A stretch of 64,000 bases of DNA, from contig NZ_FNRA01000001.1 in the NCBI RefSeq assembly GCF_900107535.1, forward strand, positions 248,001 to 312,000. Direction: 5' to 3'. A program made the position numbers and the translations under genes. This DNA is from Pedobacter hartonius (GTDB taxonomy: Bacteria; Bacteroidota; Bacteroidia; Sphingobacteriales; Sphingobacteriaceae). Of this stretch, positions 25,520 to 34,533 are shown piece after piece. The stretch's first letter is position 1. Each line of letters opens with the position of its first letter. The notes under the pieces were generated by a model. It was not told where the DNA came from. It did no database searches and was given only the letters and a program-made list of their open reading frames with translations.

Positions 25520-26104
25520 TTAGATCAGGTCCCTGTCTTTGAACCAAACGGAATCAGGCACCGCTTTGAAAGCTTTCATTTTTTCAAGAAGGACAAGCGG
25601 ATCATCGGCATTGATCACCAGGTCTCTGTTGTGCTGCTTCAGCATCCGGTGTGCTACCATTACATCCATCTGCGCAAATAAGTGATCATAGAAACCACCT
25701 ACATTTAGTATACCGATCGCTTTATTATGCAGACCGAGCTGCAACCAGGTCAGCACTTCAAAAAACTCTTCGAGGGTTCCAAAACCACCCGGCAGAATAA
25801 TAAAACCGTCAGCAAGATCAGCCATTTTCTTTTTGCGTTCATGCATGTTTTCGGTAACGATCAGCTCAGTTACTTCCGTATGCCCAACTTCAAGATCAAG
25901 CAGGAACTGCGGGATCACGCCTGTCACCAATCCTTTATTTTTCAGCACTTCATCAGCAATGATTCCCATCACGCCAACACTGCCTCCACCATAAATCAGA
26001 CGGATCTGCTGTTCAGCAAAAGCTGCTGCCAGTTCTTCTACTGCTTTACGCAATACAGGATCGCCATTGAAATTGGCGCCACAATAAACACAAATAGATT
26101 TCAT
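25520..26104 (-). CDS. LOG-family (TIGR00730) nucleotide phosphoribohydrolase
   Basis: This 194-aa cytoplasmic Rossmann-like protein carries the family signature PGGFGTLEE near residue 105 and the upstream GGGSVGVMG loop. Characterised members hydrolyse the N-glycosidic bond of AMP-type or cytokinin nucleoside 5'-monophosphates, releasing the base and ribose-5-phosphate. In a non-plant-associated setting the physiological substrate is unclear. It lies downstream of guaB but is separated from it by a strong terminator, so the two are probably separate units. Confidence 0.93.
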   Translation of the reverse strand: MKSICVYCGANFNGDPVLRKAVEELAAAFAEQQIRLIYGGGSVGVMGIIADEVLKNKGLVTGVIPQFLLDLEVGHTEVTELIVTENMHERKKKMADLADGFIILPGGFGTLEEFFEVLTWLQLGLHNKAIGILNVGGFYDHLFAQMDVMVAHRMLKQHNRDLVINADDPLVLLEKMKAFKAVPDSVWFKDRDLI

Positions 26105-26128
26105 TGATTGAGGTATTAATTTGCTATA

Positions 26129-26175
26129 AAAAAGAAAAAGATCATTTTAACACCCTGAAGATGCCAAAATGATCT
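26129..26175 (-). terminator. guaB terminator
   Basis: AGATCATTTT (26139-26148) and AAAATGATCT (26166-26175) form a perfect 10-bp stem with a 17-nt loop. On the minus strand it is followed by TTTTTCTTTTTT. It begins 23 bp after the guaB stop. Confidence 0.85.
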
Positions 26176-26197
26176 GATATATCAGACGTAAAAAATA

Positions 26198-27676
<1,479 letters not shown>

Positions 27677-27698
27677 TTAGGAGTTATTACTTGCCGGG

Positions 27699-27706
27699 CA
27701 AAGGTA
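27699..27706 (-). promoter_or_regulatory. guaB -7 box
   Basis: The minus strand reads TACCTTTG, a perfect TAnnTTTG box, about 31 bp before the guaB ATG. A TTG sits only 13 bp upstream and a TTT 20 bp upstream, so the -33 element is imperfect. Confidence 0.6.
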
Positions 27707-27771
27707 AACAAATTATTGCCAATCCGAAATAGTTTTCATGAATAAGACGAATATGAGGCGAAACTGACAAT

Positions 27772-27809
27772 GAAAAAGCAGTACTGGCCTGCCTGAGCCA
27801 AGCCAGTAC
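27772..27809 (-). terminator. Terminator of the M16 peptidase pair
   Basis: Arms 27781-27791 and 27799-27809 (GTACTGGC core) pair over 11 bp with one G-U wobble. On the minus strand it is followed by TGCTTTTTC. It starts 6 bp after the stop of the downstream peptidase gene. Confidence 0.75.
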
Positions 27810-27814
27810 ATTAG

Positions 27815-29089
27815 TTATTTTTTGCCTACAATGACCTTTGTAAAATCTGCAGTATTCAGGTATTTATTGGCCAAAGCCATCATCTCCTCAGCACTGATTG
27901 ATTTCACTGTTTTGATGTAGTTATCATAGTAATCATAGCTCAGTCCGGAGAAATAAATATTCTTAAACTTATCTGCATGGGAGAAGGCATTTTCTAAGCT
28001 GCCCAACATAGAGCCAAGCATATAACTTCTTACCAGATCCAGCTCTTCGGCCGGAACCAGTTCCGTTTTTAACAGATCGATCTCTTTTTCAATTTCATTT
28101 AGCGCACTGGTACAAACATCTGCACCTACCTCTGTGGCAATGAAGAAATATCCCGCATCCTTCATGGAAACGATGGCGGAGCCGATGCCATAAGTATAGC
28201 CTTTATCTTCACGGATATTGGCCATTAAACGGGACCCGAAATATCCGCCCAACAGACAGTTCAACACCTGGAAGGCAGGGAAATCAGCATGTGTTCTGTT
28301 GACGCTTCTGAGTCCCATTCTGATGGCAGACTGTATAGCATCAGGGCGTTCAATAAAAATCTCCCCGGTTACTGATGAGCTAAAGGAGAATACGTTAACA
28401 GCAGAGGGTGTGCTGTTGCTCCATTCTTTTCCAAAGGTTTTATTCAGGATAGCAAATTCGGATTCTTCAAATTTACCCGCGACAAAAATCGTACAGTTTT
28501 CGGGTTTATAAGCGGCACTGAAATAACCCGTTAATTCCTCCCTTTCTATAGCCTGGTAATCTTCCACCTCAATATTGGAACCGTATGCAGTATTACCAAA
28601 AATAGCATGGGCAAAGTTTTTCCTTGCAATGAAATCATTCTTCTGCAGGCTCACCTTCAGGGACTGCTGCTGATTTTGTTTGAAAATATCCAGCTCATGC
28701 TGAGGAAAGATGCTCTCATTCAAAACAGACCATAAAATGGGCAGTACGGCTTCAAGATGTTTGTTTAGCGTATATACTTTGATGCTGGACTGGTCTGCAC
28801 CATAATCAGTTTGTAAAAAGGCACCGTAATAATCTACCTTGTCGGCAATTTCCCTCGCCGTCAGCATTTTGGTTCCGTTATTGATCAGGTGGCTTACAGC
28901 GATCGCCTGCAAAGGATGGGCTTCTGTCCAGTTCACATTTTCAAACACCAATTCTATCCGAACGAGTTCCTGTCTGCCTGCATTGATGGTAAAAACCTTA
29001 ATCCCGTTATCCAGCTCCTGTTTTTTAGGGGCAATAAAATTTATCTCGTTTACCTGTTTTGATTCAGGTATTAATGTACGGTCAAGCAT
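27815..29089 (-). CDS. M16-family peptidase-like subunit lacking the zinc motif
   Basis: This 424-aa protein has the pitrilysin (M16) fold: LNCLLGGYFGSRLMANIRED and the GYTYGIGSA R/Y-pair region in the C-terminal half. The N-terminal half has no HxxEH zinc-binding motif (the equivalent stretch reads LQAIAVSHLINNG). In bacterial M16B pairs, one subunit carries the zinc site and the other the R/Y pair, and the two work as a heterodimer. Its partner is the gene just upstream, which overlaps it by 8 bp. No signal peptide is evident, so a cytoplasmic peptidase role is likely. The substrate is unknown. Confidence 0.92.
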   Translation of the reverse strand: MLDRTLIPESKQVNEINFIAPKKQELDNGIKVFTINAGRQELVRIELVFENVNWTEAHPLQAIAVSHLINNGTKMLTAREIADKVDYYGAFLQTDYGADQSSIKVYTLNKHLEAVLPILWSVLNESIFPQHELDIFKQNQQQSLKVSLQKNDFIARKNFAHAIFGNTAYGSNIEVEDYQAIEREELTGYFSAAYKPENCTIFVAGKFEESEFAILNKTFGKEWSNSTPSAVNVFSFSSSVTGEIFIERPDAIQSAIRMGLRSVNRTHADFPAFQVLNCLLGGYFGSRLMANIREDKGYTYGIGSAIVSMKDAGYFFIATEVGADVCTSALNEIEKEIDLLKTELVPAEELDLVRSYMLGSMLGSLENAFSHADKFKNIYFSGLSYDYYDNYIKTVKSISAEEMMALANKYLNTADFTKVIVGKK

Positions 29090-30326
29090 TGTTGGAAATT
29101 AAATAATATAAAGTTGAACATTGCTCTCTCACGAAAGTCTTCTTTGCAGCATTTTGGATCTTAACGGCGTCTACAGCAAGGTATTTGTCAATCTCTGTAT
29201 TCAGGTCTGACGCATCGCCCAACAGCTCATAATAAGCCAGGTTCATTGCTTTATCCAGCAGGCTCATCTCGGCGAATACCATAATGGACTCTGATTTATT
29301 CTTCACTTTCGTCAGCTCTGTTCCGGTTACTTCCTCACCGGCGATCTTGTTCAGCTCAACCCAGACTGCGGCTTCAGCATCCTCCATACTTACCCCTTCA
29401 CTTAGTTTCCCCTCTACTATGAATAGTCCCTCATCCATACTGCTGGTAATATAGGCATGAATATCACTGAACAACTGCTGGTCTTTCAGCAGGCTATTGT
29501 AAAGCCTTGATGACTGTCCCTGCGAAAGAATATCGGCCAGCAGGTCATAGGCCTGGTAGTCTGCATCCCTGCGGGCGGGCATCTTAAATGCCATATAAAA
29601 AGCATTTAGCGGTACATTGGTAATAACGGTTTCCTTACGTTCAACCGTTTGCACGGACTCTTTGGGTAAATCCCTCAGGTATTTGTCGCCGGAAGGAATC
29701 GGGGCAAACCATTTTTCTGCCAGCACCTTCACATCTGCAGTTTTCACGTTCCCGCCCACAACCAGAATTGCATTCTGAGGGTTATAGTGTTTTTTAAAAA
29801 ATGCCTTTACATCCTCCATCGACGCATTTTCAATCTGTGCAAGGTCCTGTCCTATCGTAGCCCAGCGGTAAGGGTGTTTCTGATAGGCCAGAGGCCTCAG
29901 TTTAAGCCATACATCACCATAGGGCTGATTGAGATAGCGCTGTTTGAATTCTTCACAAACCACATTGCGCTGTGTTTCAAGACTTTTTTCAGAAAATGCA
30001 AGGCTCAGCATGCGGTCACTTTCCAGCCAGAATGCGGTTTCGATATTGGTGGCAGGCAGGGTGATATAATAATTCGTTATATCATTGCTGGTGAAAGCAT
30101 TATTTTCTCCACCTACCCTTTGCAGCGGCTCGTCATAACTCGGTATATTTACTGAGCCTCCAAACATAAGGTGCTCAAAAAGATGTGCAAATCCGGTTTT
30201 ACCCTCTTCTTCATCCCTGGCTCCAACGTCATATACGATATTTAGAACTGCCATAGGCGTTGTATCATCTTCATGTACCAGTACACGAAGGCCGTTAGCT
30301 AGTGTAAAACGATTAAAATCTACCAT
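29082..30326 (-). CDS. M16-family zinc peptidase, catalytic subunit
   Basis: This 414-aa protein has the inverted zinc motif HLFEHLMF (HxxEH, about residues 50-54) near the N-terminus, with a downstream Glu in the EFKQRY region. It pairs with the zinc-less subunit encoded next. The ATG at 30326 (MVDFNRF) was chosen over a TTG 21 bp upstream because a perfect -7 box (TATATTTG, minus strand, 30345-30352) overlaps that TTG. Family members degrade peptides. The pair overlaps by 8 bp, which suggests coupled translation in equal amounts. Confidence 0.93.
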   Translation of the reverse strand: MVDFNRFTLANGLRVLVHEDDTTPMAVLNIVYDVGARDEEEGKTGFAHLFEHLMFGGSVNIPSYDEPLQRVGGENNAFTSNDITNYYITLPATNIETAFWLESDRMLSLAFSEKSLETQRNVVCEEFKQRYLNQPYGDVWLKLRPLAYQKHPYRWATIGQDLAQIENASMEDVKAFFKKHYNPQNAILVVGGNVKTADVKVLAEKWFAPIPSGDKYLRDLPKESVQTVERKETVITNVPLNAFYMAFKMPARRDADYQAYDLLADILSQGQSSRLYNSLLKDQQLFSDIHAYITSSMDEGLFIVEGKLSEGVSMEDAEAAVWVELNKIAGEEVTGTELTKVKNKSESIMVFAEMSLLDKAMNLAYYELLGDASDLNTEIDKYLAVDAVKIQNAAKKTFVREQCSTLYYLISNNA

Positions 30327-30344
30327 AAAAAAATATAATTCCGC

Positions 30345-30352
30345 CAAATATA
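30345..30352 (-). promoter_or_regulatory. M16 operon -7 box
   Basis: TATATTTG on the minus strand matches TAnnTTTG exactly and ends 18 bp before the chosen ATG. No clear TTG lies 19-21 bp further upstream. Confidence 0.55.
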
Positions 30353-30490
30353 AGAATAATGATTTAGGCTAAATGTGCTAATTATTCAACACAATCTGAA
30401 TACCTGTCCGGCACAAAAAAATAGGGGTTGCTAAATGCCCGTTACTATAAATGTGATATTATTGTGAAGCAATTACAAAAGAACTTATGG

Positions 30491-30498
30491 TATATTTG
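30491..30498 (+). promoter_or_regulatory. mqnC -7 box, giving a near-leaderless start
   Basis: TATATTTG is a perfect TAnnTTTG box and ends only 4 bp before the ATG at 30503. Transcription is expected about five bases after the box, which would put it at the start codon itself. A TTG at 30462-30464 is 26 bp upstream, longer than the ideal spacing. Confidence 0.5.
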
Positions 30499-30502
30499 CT
30501 AT

Positions 30503-31627
30503 ATGAACACTGCCGAATTACTAGAAAGGGCGCTCCGCTTTGACTTCTTAACAAAAGAAGAAGGTGTATTTCTATACCACAATGCTGCAACCGCCGAACT
30601 GGCATTTGTAGCCAATGAGCTGAGAAAAAAGCAAGTACCAAGCGGTAAGGTGACATGGCAGATAGACCGGAATGTGAATACCACCAATGTGTGTATTGCC
30701 AACTGCAAGTTTTGCAATTTCTTCAGAAGACCCGGGCATGAAGACAGCTATATTACCGATATTGAAACCTATAAAGTAAAGATTGAAGAAACTTTCCGCC
30801 TGGGGGGCGACCAGCTGCTCCTGCAGGGCGGCCATCACCCGGACCTGGGATTAAATTTTTATGCCGACCTCTTCAGGAAACTGAAGGAGCTTTATCCGGA
30901 TCTTAAACTACACGCGCTTGGCCCGCCGGAAATTGCGCACGTAGCCAAACTTGAAAAGATGTCACATACCGATGTGCTCAGTGCATTAAAGGCTGCAGGC
31001 ATGGATTCTTTACCCGGTGCCGGTGCAGAGATCCTCAATGACCGGGTACGCCGTCTGATCTCCAAAGGAAAATGCGGTGGACAGGAATGGCTTGACGTCA
31101 TGCGTGCTGCCCATCAGTTAGACATTACGACATCGGCAACAATGATGTTCGGCCATGTAGAAACCATTGATGAACGTTTCGAACACCTGATTTGGATTAG
31201 GGAAGTTCAAAGTGAGAAACCTGAACAGGCCAAAGGATTTTTAGCCTTCATTCCATGGCCTTTTCAGGATGACGGAACTTTGTTGAAACGGCTCAGGGGT
31301 ATTACCAATGACGTTTCAGGAGATGAATACATCAGGATGCTGGCACTCAGCAGAATTATGCTGCCCAATATTAAAAATATACAGGCCTCATGGCTTACCG
31401 TAGGAAAAAATGTTGCCCAGTTATGCCTGCATTCCGGTGCAAATGATTTCGGATCGATCATGATTGAAGAAAACGTGGTTTCTGCTGCTGGTGCACCACA
31501 TCGGTTTACGGCCAGAGGGATTCAGGATGCAATCAGGGAAGCCGGATTTGAGCCACAGTTAAGAGGTCAGCAGTACAATTACCGTGATCTTCCTGAACAG
31601 CTGGAAGAACAGGTGATCACATATTAA
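30503..31627 (+). CDS. mqnC: Cyclic dehypoxanthinyl futalosine synthase
   Basis: This 374-aa radical-SAM enzyme of the futalosine menaquinone pathway cyclises dehypoxanthine futalosine. It has the CxxxCxxC cluster motif in CIANCKFCNF (about residues 60-70) and the family end motif DFGSIMIEENVVSAAG, which distinguishes MqnC from the related MqnE. The ATG at 30503 was chosen because the upstream extension (25 residues) overlaps the promoter and shows no family match. It is transcribed away from the M16 pair and ends in a strong terminator. Confidence 0.94.
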   Translation: MNTAELLERALRFDFLTKEEGVFLYHNAATAELAFVANELRKKQVPSGKVTWQIDRNVNTTNVCIANCKFCNFFRRPGHEDSYITDIETYKVKIEETFRLGGDQLLLQGGHHPDLGLNFYADLFRKLKELYPDLKLHALGPPEIAHVAKLEKMSHTDVLSALKAAGMDSLPGAGAEILNDRVRRLISKGKCGGQEWLDVMRAAHQLDITTSATMMFGHVETIDERFEHLIWIREVQSEKPEQAKGFLAFIPWPFQDDGTLLKRLRGITNDVSGDEYIRMLALSRIMLPNIKNIQASWLTVGKNVAQLCLHSGANDFGSIMIEENVVSAAGAPHRFTARGIQDAIREAGFEPQLRGQQYNYRDLPEQLEEQVITY

Positions 31628-31666
31628 TATATAGTATTTCACGTTCCGGAGGGATTTTGTAAGTTG

Positions 31667-31697
31667 AAAAAGGCTTGTATTGTACAAGCCTTTTTTT
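31667..31697 (+). terminator. mqnC terminator
   Basis: AAAAAGGCTTGTA (31667-31679) and its complement (31683-31695) form a 13-bp stem with a 3-nt loop followed by T residues. The run of A before it makes it usable from both strands. It lies 40 bp after mqnC. Confidence 0.9.
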
Positions 31698-31772
31698 GCA
31701 ACTGATTTTCTCCCGGATTTTCTAAACAAGCGTACCCTTTTCACCCTGCCTGGCCATCATACAGGGATACCA

Positions 31773-31780
31773 TACCTTTG
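31773..31780 (+). promoter_or_regulatory. Candidate -7 box upstream of the large hairpin
   Basis: TACCTTTG matches TAnnTTTG and would start a transcript near 31786, 12 bp before an ATG and 30 bp before the large hairpin. No TTG stands at the expected -33 position, so the promoter is tentative. Confidence 0.4.
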
Positions 31781-31815
31781 CACTCTGCTTTTCCACCATG
31801 CTACAGGACCAGCTT

Positions 31816-31895
31816 AAAAAAATGAATTGTTGTTTCGATGCCTTCTCGGCTACGCTACAGCAGCCGGCAGCATCGAAACAACAATTCATTTTTTT
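31816..31895. repeat. Large perfect inverted repeat (26-bp arms) in the mqnC/ferritin-like gap
   Basis: The arms are 31816-31841 and 31870-31895, a perfect 26-bp match, with a 28-nt loop that folds a second CGGCT/AGCCG stem. The right arm ends in eight T and the left begins with seven A, so it can end transcripts from either side, but both flanking genes already have their own terminators (31667-31697 and 31983-32006). A 37-codon ORF (31798-31911, MLQDQLKKMNCC...FIFFGKAR) reads through the whole element, possibly by chance. The rest of the 403-bp gap holds two CCCTG...CAGGG inverted repeats, near 31745-31765 and 31920-31948. I do not recognise the element. Confidence 0.6.
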
Positions 31896-31976
31896 TGGCA
31901 AAGCCAGATAACCTTTAAGCTCCCTGAAAATCGCACATCAAACAGGGAAAACCCAAATCACAACACGGCTTAAACG

Positions 31977-32006
31977 CAAAAAAGAGGAGAGCAATTGCCC
32001 TCCTCT
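31977..32006 (-). terminator. Terminator of the ferritin-like gene pair
   Basis: AGAGGAG (31983-31989) and CTCCTCT (32000-32006) enclose a GCAATTGC inner palindrome. On the minus strand six T residues follow. It starts 25 bp after the second ferritin-like gene. Confidence 0.88.
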
Positions 32007-32030
32007 CCCATTTTAAACCTAAACAAACTA

Positions 32031-32864
32031 TTATGATTTGATAAATAACGAAGCAATAGCAAGCACATCTGCTTTTACTAAAAACTCGTCAAATGATTCT
32101 GTAGCCGCAGCAGTAGAAACTCCCAGGCTTGGGATATTGACACCCGCCTGAACCACATTGTCTTCACCTTTATATACGGCGTCCACTTGTGGAACGCCAC
32201 TATCATTTGCACCAGTGATCCATGGTTTCAACGCAGTAACACCTCCGCCGGCAGGAGCTTTACGCATCTGACGGATATGCGAAGCATGGCGTGCCTCAAC
32301 AGAGTGGATCTGCAGGGCAGTCTGCAATACGTCAGGGGCGCTCATTAAACTAGGCGCCTGGCCTTTGTAAGCCCTTACCCCTGTATCTTCAAAAGCCTGT
32401 GCAACGGCAAGGAAGGTAGGATAACTGCTAAATACTGTAGGGAACGTATTCTTGGCAGTATAGTCAAAATTTGCAGCTGTAAATGCTACCGGGGTACCTC
32501 CCGAAGCTGTGATTGCTCCTTTTAACAAGTTAACGTGGGCCAGCTCGTGATCACGGATGGTAGTAATCGCAGCTACTGCAGGAGTACCTGCCGGAATAAG
32601 TCCTGCCGTGGTAAGGCCTGTCTGATAAAAATTATACTCAAGATATTCAAGCGTAAGCGCGAAATTCAGCACGTCTATTACAGTTGATGTACTTTGACCA
32701 TATGCTTTTTTAAACATAGAACCCAGGGCAAGAGGAACAGCAGCTACGGCCATTTTTGATCCAAAGCTATAAAATTGTTTCATCGCTGCCCTGCGCGGAC
32801 TTAAGCGTTCATAGACTTCGCCATCTACTTTTTCAATTTCGTCTAATATGTTGATGATATTCAT
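32031..32864 (-). CDS. Exported ferritin-like (Ferritin_2) protein
   Basis: This 277-aa protein has a twin-arginine-like N-terminal segment (SPRRAAMKQFYSFGSKMAVAAVPLALG, residues about 22-48, shown in part as RRAAMKQF). It then has a four-helix ferritin-like domain with Glu/His iron ligands in LEYLEYNFY, RDHELAHVNLL and IHSVEARHASHIRQ. Such proteins resemble plant desiccation-related PCC13-62. Ligand spacing suggests a di-metal site, but function is unproven. It follows a second member of the same family by 10 bp, which implies co-expression. Confidence 0.85.
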   Translation of the reverse strand: MNIINILDEIEKVDGEVYERLSPRRAAMKQFYSFGSKMAVAAVPLALGSMFKKAYGQSTSTVIDVLNFALTLEYLEYNFYQTGLTTAGLIPAGTPAVAAITTIRDHELAHVNLLKGAITASGGTPVAFTAANFDYTAKNTFPTVFSSYPTFLAVAQAFEDTGVRAYKGQAPSLMSAPDVLQTALQIHSVEARHASHIRQMRKAPAGGGVTALKPWITGANDSGVPQVDAVYKGEDNVVQAGVNIPSLGVSTAAATESFDEFLVKADVLAIASLFIKS

Positions 32865-32874
32865 GATTTCTTAA

Positions 32875-33588
32875 TTAAGATGGTAAGTTAGATCCGTTAA
32901 TTTTAGTTTTGATAAATGCCGATGCAATGGTCAGTACTTCTGAAGGTGTTCTTGCTTTATCCAATCCATTTGCATCAATTACTTCAGAATTGGCAAAAGT
33001 TCCATTTTCTATCAAATCACGGATCAGTGCAGCATGCCTTGCTTCAACTGAAACGATTTTGCCGGCAAGCACTAAATAATCTGCGCTTTTAATCAGTTTA
33101 CCAGCACCATTGTAGGCAGATACACCAAGATCTTCAAATGCTTTTGCCGTTGCCAGCACACTTGCCCTTTGTGTAAAATCAATAGCACTGAAATTCACTT
33201 CCAGACCTATAATAGCATTAGCAGCCAAGGCTTTTTTAAAGAATTCTCTGTGTGCAAGTTCATGATCTCTGATATCGGTTAACAGCGAAAGTTCAGTCGC
33301 CGTAATACCTGAGTATGGAGTTTTTACTACCGCATCATAAAATGCAGCTTCGAGTTGCTCAAGCGCATAGGCATAGTTAAGAATACCCACATCACCAGAT
33401 CCCAGGTTTACACCTCCAAGTCGGGTACCTTCACTGCCGTCATCTTTTTTACATCCGGCAGCAATTAAAGCAATACCTGCGGCACCTGCTCCTGCGTATT
33501 GAAGGAACGACCTGCGCTGTAAAGTCGCGGTGAGAATGCCGCTCTCTTTATGCAGCACTTCCTGATCTTCTTGTTGAAAATTTTTCAT
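32875..33588 (-). CDS. Exported ferritin-like lipoprotein
   Basis: This 237-aa protein carries twin arginines in QRRSFLQYAGAGAAGIA and a lipobox Cys in IAAGC (near residue 46), so a Tat-exported lipoprotein is likely. The mature part is a ferritin-like domain with LEQLEAAFYDAV, RDHELAHREFF and SVEARHAALIRD ligand motifs, close to the neighbouring gene's. The pair may form a hetero-oligomer or act on the same substrate. It is divergently arranged from the LytTR regulator across a 165-bp gap, which suggests but does not show control. Confidence 0.85.
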   Translation of the reverse strand: MKNFQQEDQEVLHKESGILTATLQRRSFLQYAGAGAAGIALIAAGCKKDDGSEGTRLGGVNLGSGDVGILNYAYALEQLEAAFYDAVVKTPYSGITATELSLLTDIRDHELAHREFFKKALAANAIIGLEVNFSAIDFTQRASVLATAKAFEDLGVSAYNGAGKLIKSADYLVLAGKIVSVEARHAALIRDLIENGTFANSEVIDANGLDKARTPSEVLTIASAFIKTKINGSNLPS

Positions 33589-33753
33589 AAGGTAGATAAT
33601 TTAAAATTTTATTGTTGGTTCGGTTAAATAATTATTGTATGAGTCTTTAGCCTCACATACGAGGGAAAAAATCATCCGGTTTTAGGTGTTTAAATAAAAA
33701 TTCTTAAGTCCTTCATTTTTTTTAATAAATTCACCATAAATAAATAGCTGCCT

Positions 33754-34533
33754 GTGCTCAATGTAATTATAGTTGATGACGAAGAATTTGCGCGTTCTTC
33801 ACTTTATTTTCTCTTGCAGGAAAACTGTGAAAATGTGCATATCTGCGGCATCGCGAAATCTGTCGGTGAAGCCAGGGAACTGCTCGCAAATTTTGATGTA
33901 GACCTCATCTTTTTAGACATCGCCATGCCCGGAAAAAATGGCTTTGAACTCATTCCGGACGCGAAAGATAACCATGCACAAGTGGTTTTCACCACCGCTT
34001 TTGACCAGTATGCATTAAAGGCAATTAAGGCAAATGCGCTGGACTATTTACTGAAACCAATAGACATCGACGAGCTGAAAGAAACGGTAGATAAAGCCTC
34101 GAAAATGATCCGGTACAGTGACCAGGAAACGGACAAAAAAGAGCGCCTGAAAAACCTGTCAACAGCACTGAACGAGGGTGCAGAAATCCGTAAAATAAGT
34201 CTTCCGAACGGACAGGGTTATACCCTTATCGGGCTGAATGAGATCATCAGAATCGAGGCTGACAGCAATTATTCCGTATTTCACCTGGCGGACAGGGAGA
34301 AGATTACCGTATCGCGGGTGCTGAAAGAATATGAAGAAATCCTGCCGGAAAACCAGTTTGTGAGGATCCATAAATCAAGTATCGTAAATTTAAACTACCT
34401 GAAGGAGTACAATTCCAGGAACGGACTGGAAGTAGTGCTGAAAAATGGAGAGAAAATTGCAGTCTCCCGCCGGAGGGCAAGCATCTTTACGGAGAAAGTT
34501 AAATTATACACCCGTCTTACAAGTGAGAAATAA
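33754..34533 (+). CDS. LytTR-family response regulator
   Basis: This 259-aa protein has an N-terminal receiver domain with acidic pair DDEE (9-12), phospho-acceptor Asp in FLDIAMPG (near residue 54) and a conserved Lys in YLLKPID. It ends in a LytTR DNA-binding domain (about 150-255, IRIEADSNYSVFHL). The start is GTG at 33754. The downstream kinase begins inside its 3' end (11-bp overlap), so the two form a coupled two-component pair. Targets are unknown. The divergent ferritin-like genes are a candidate by position. Confidence 0.93.
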   Translation: MLNVIIVDDEEFARSSLYFLLQENCENVHICGIAKSVGEARELLANFDVDLIFLDIAMPGKNGFELIPDAKDNHAQVVFTTAFDQYALKAIKANALDYLLKPIDIDELKETVDKASKMIRYSDQETDKKERLKNLSTALNEGAEIRKISLPNGQGYTLIGLNEIIRIEADSNYSVFHLADREKITVSRVLKEYEEILPENQFVRIHKSSIVNLNYLKEYNSRNGLEVVLKNGEKIAVSRRRASIFTEKVKLYTRLTSEK

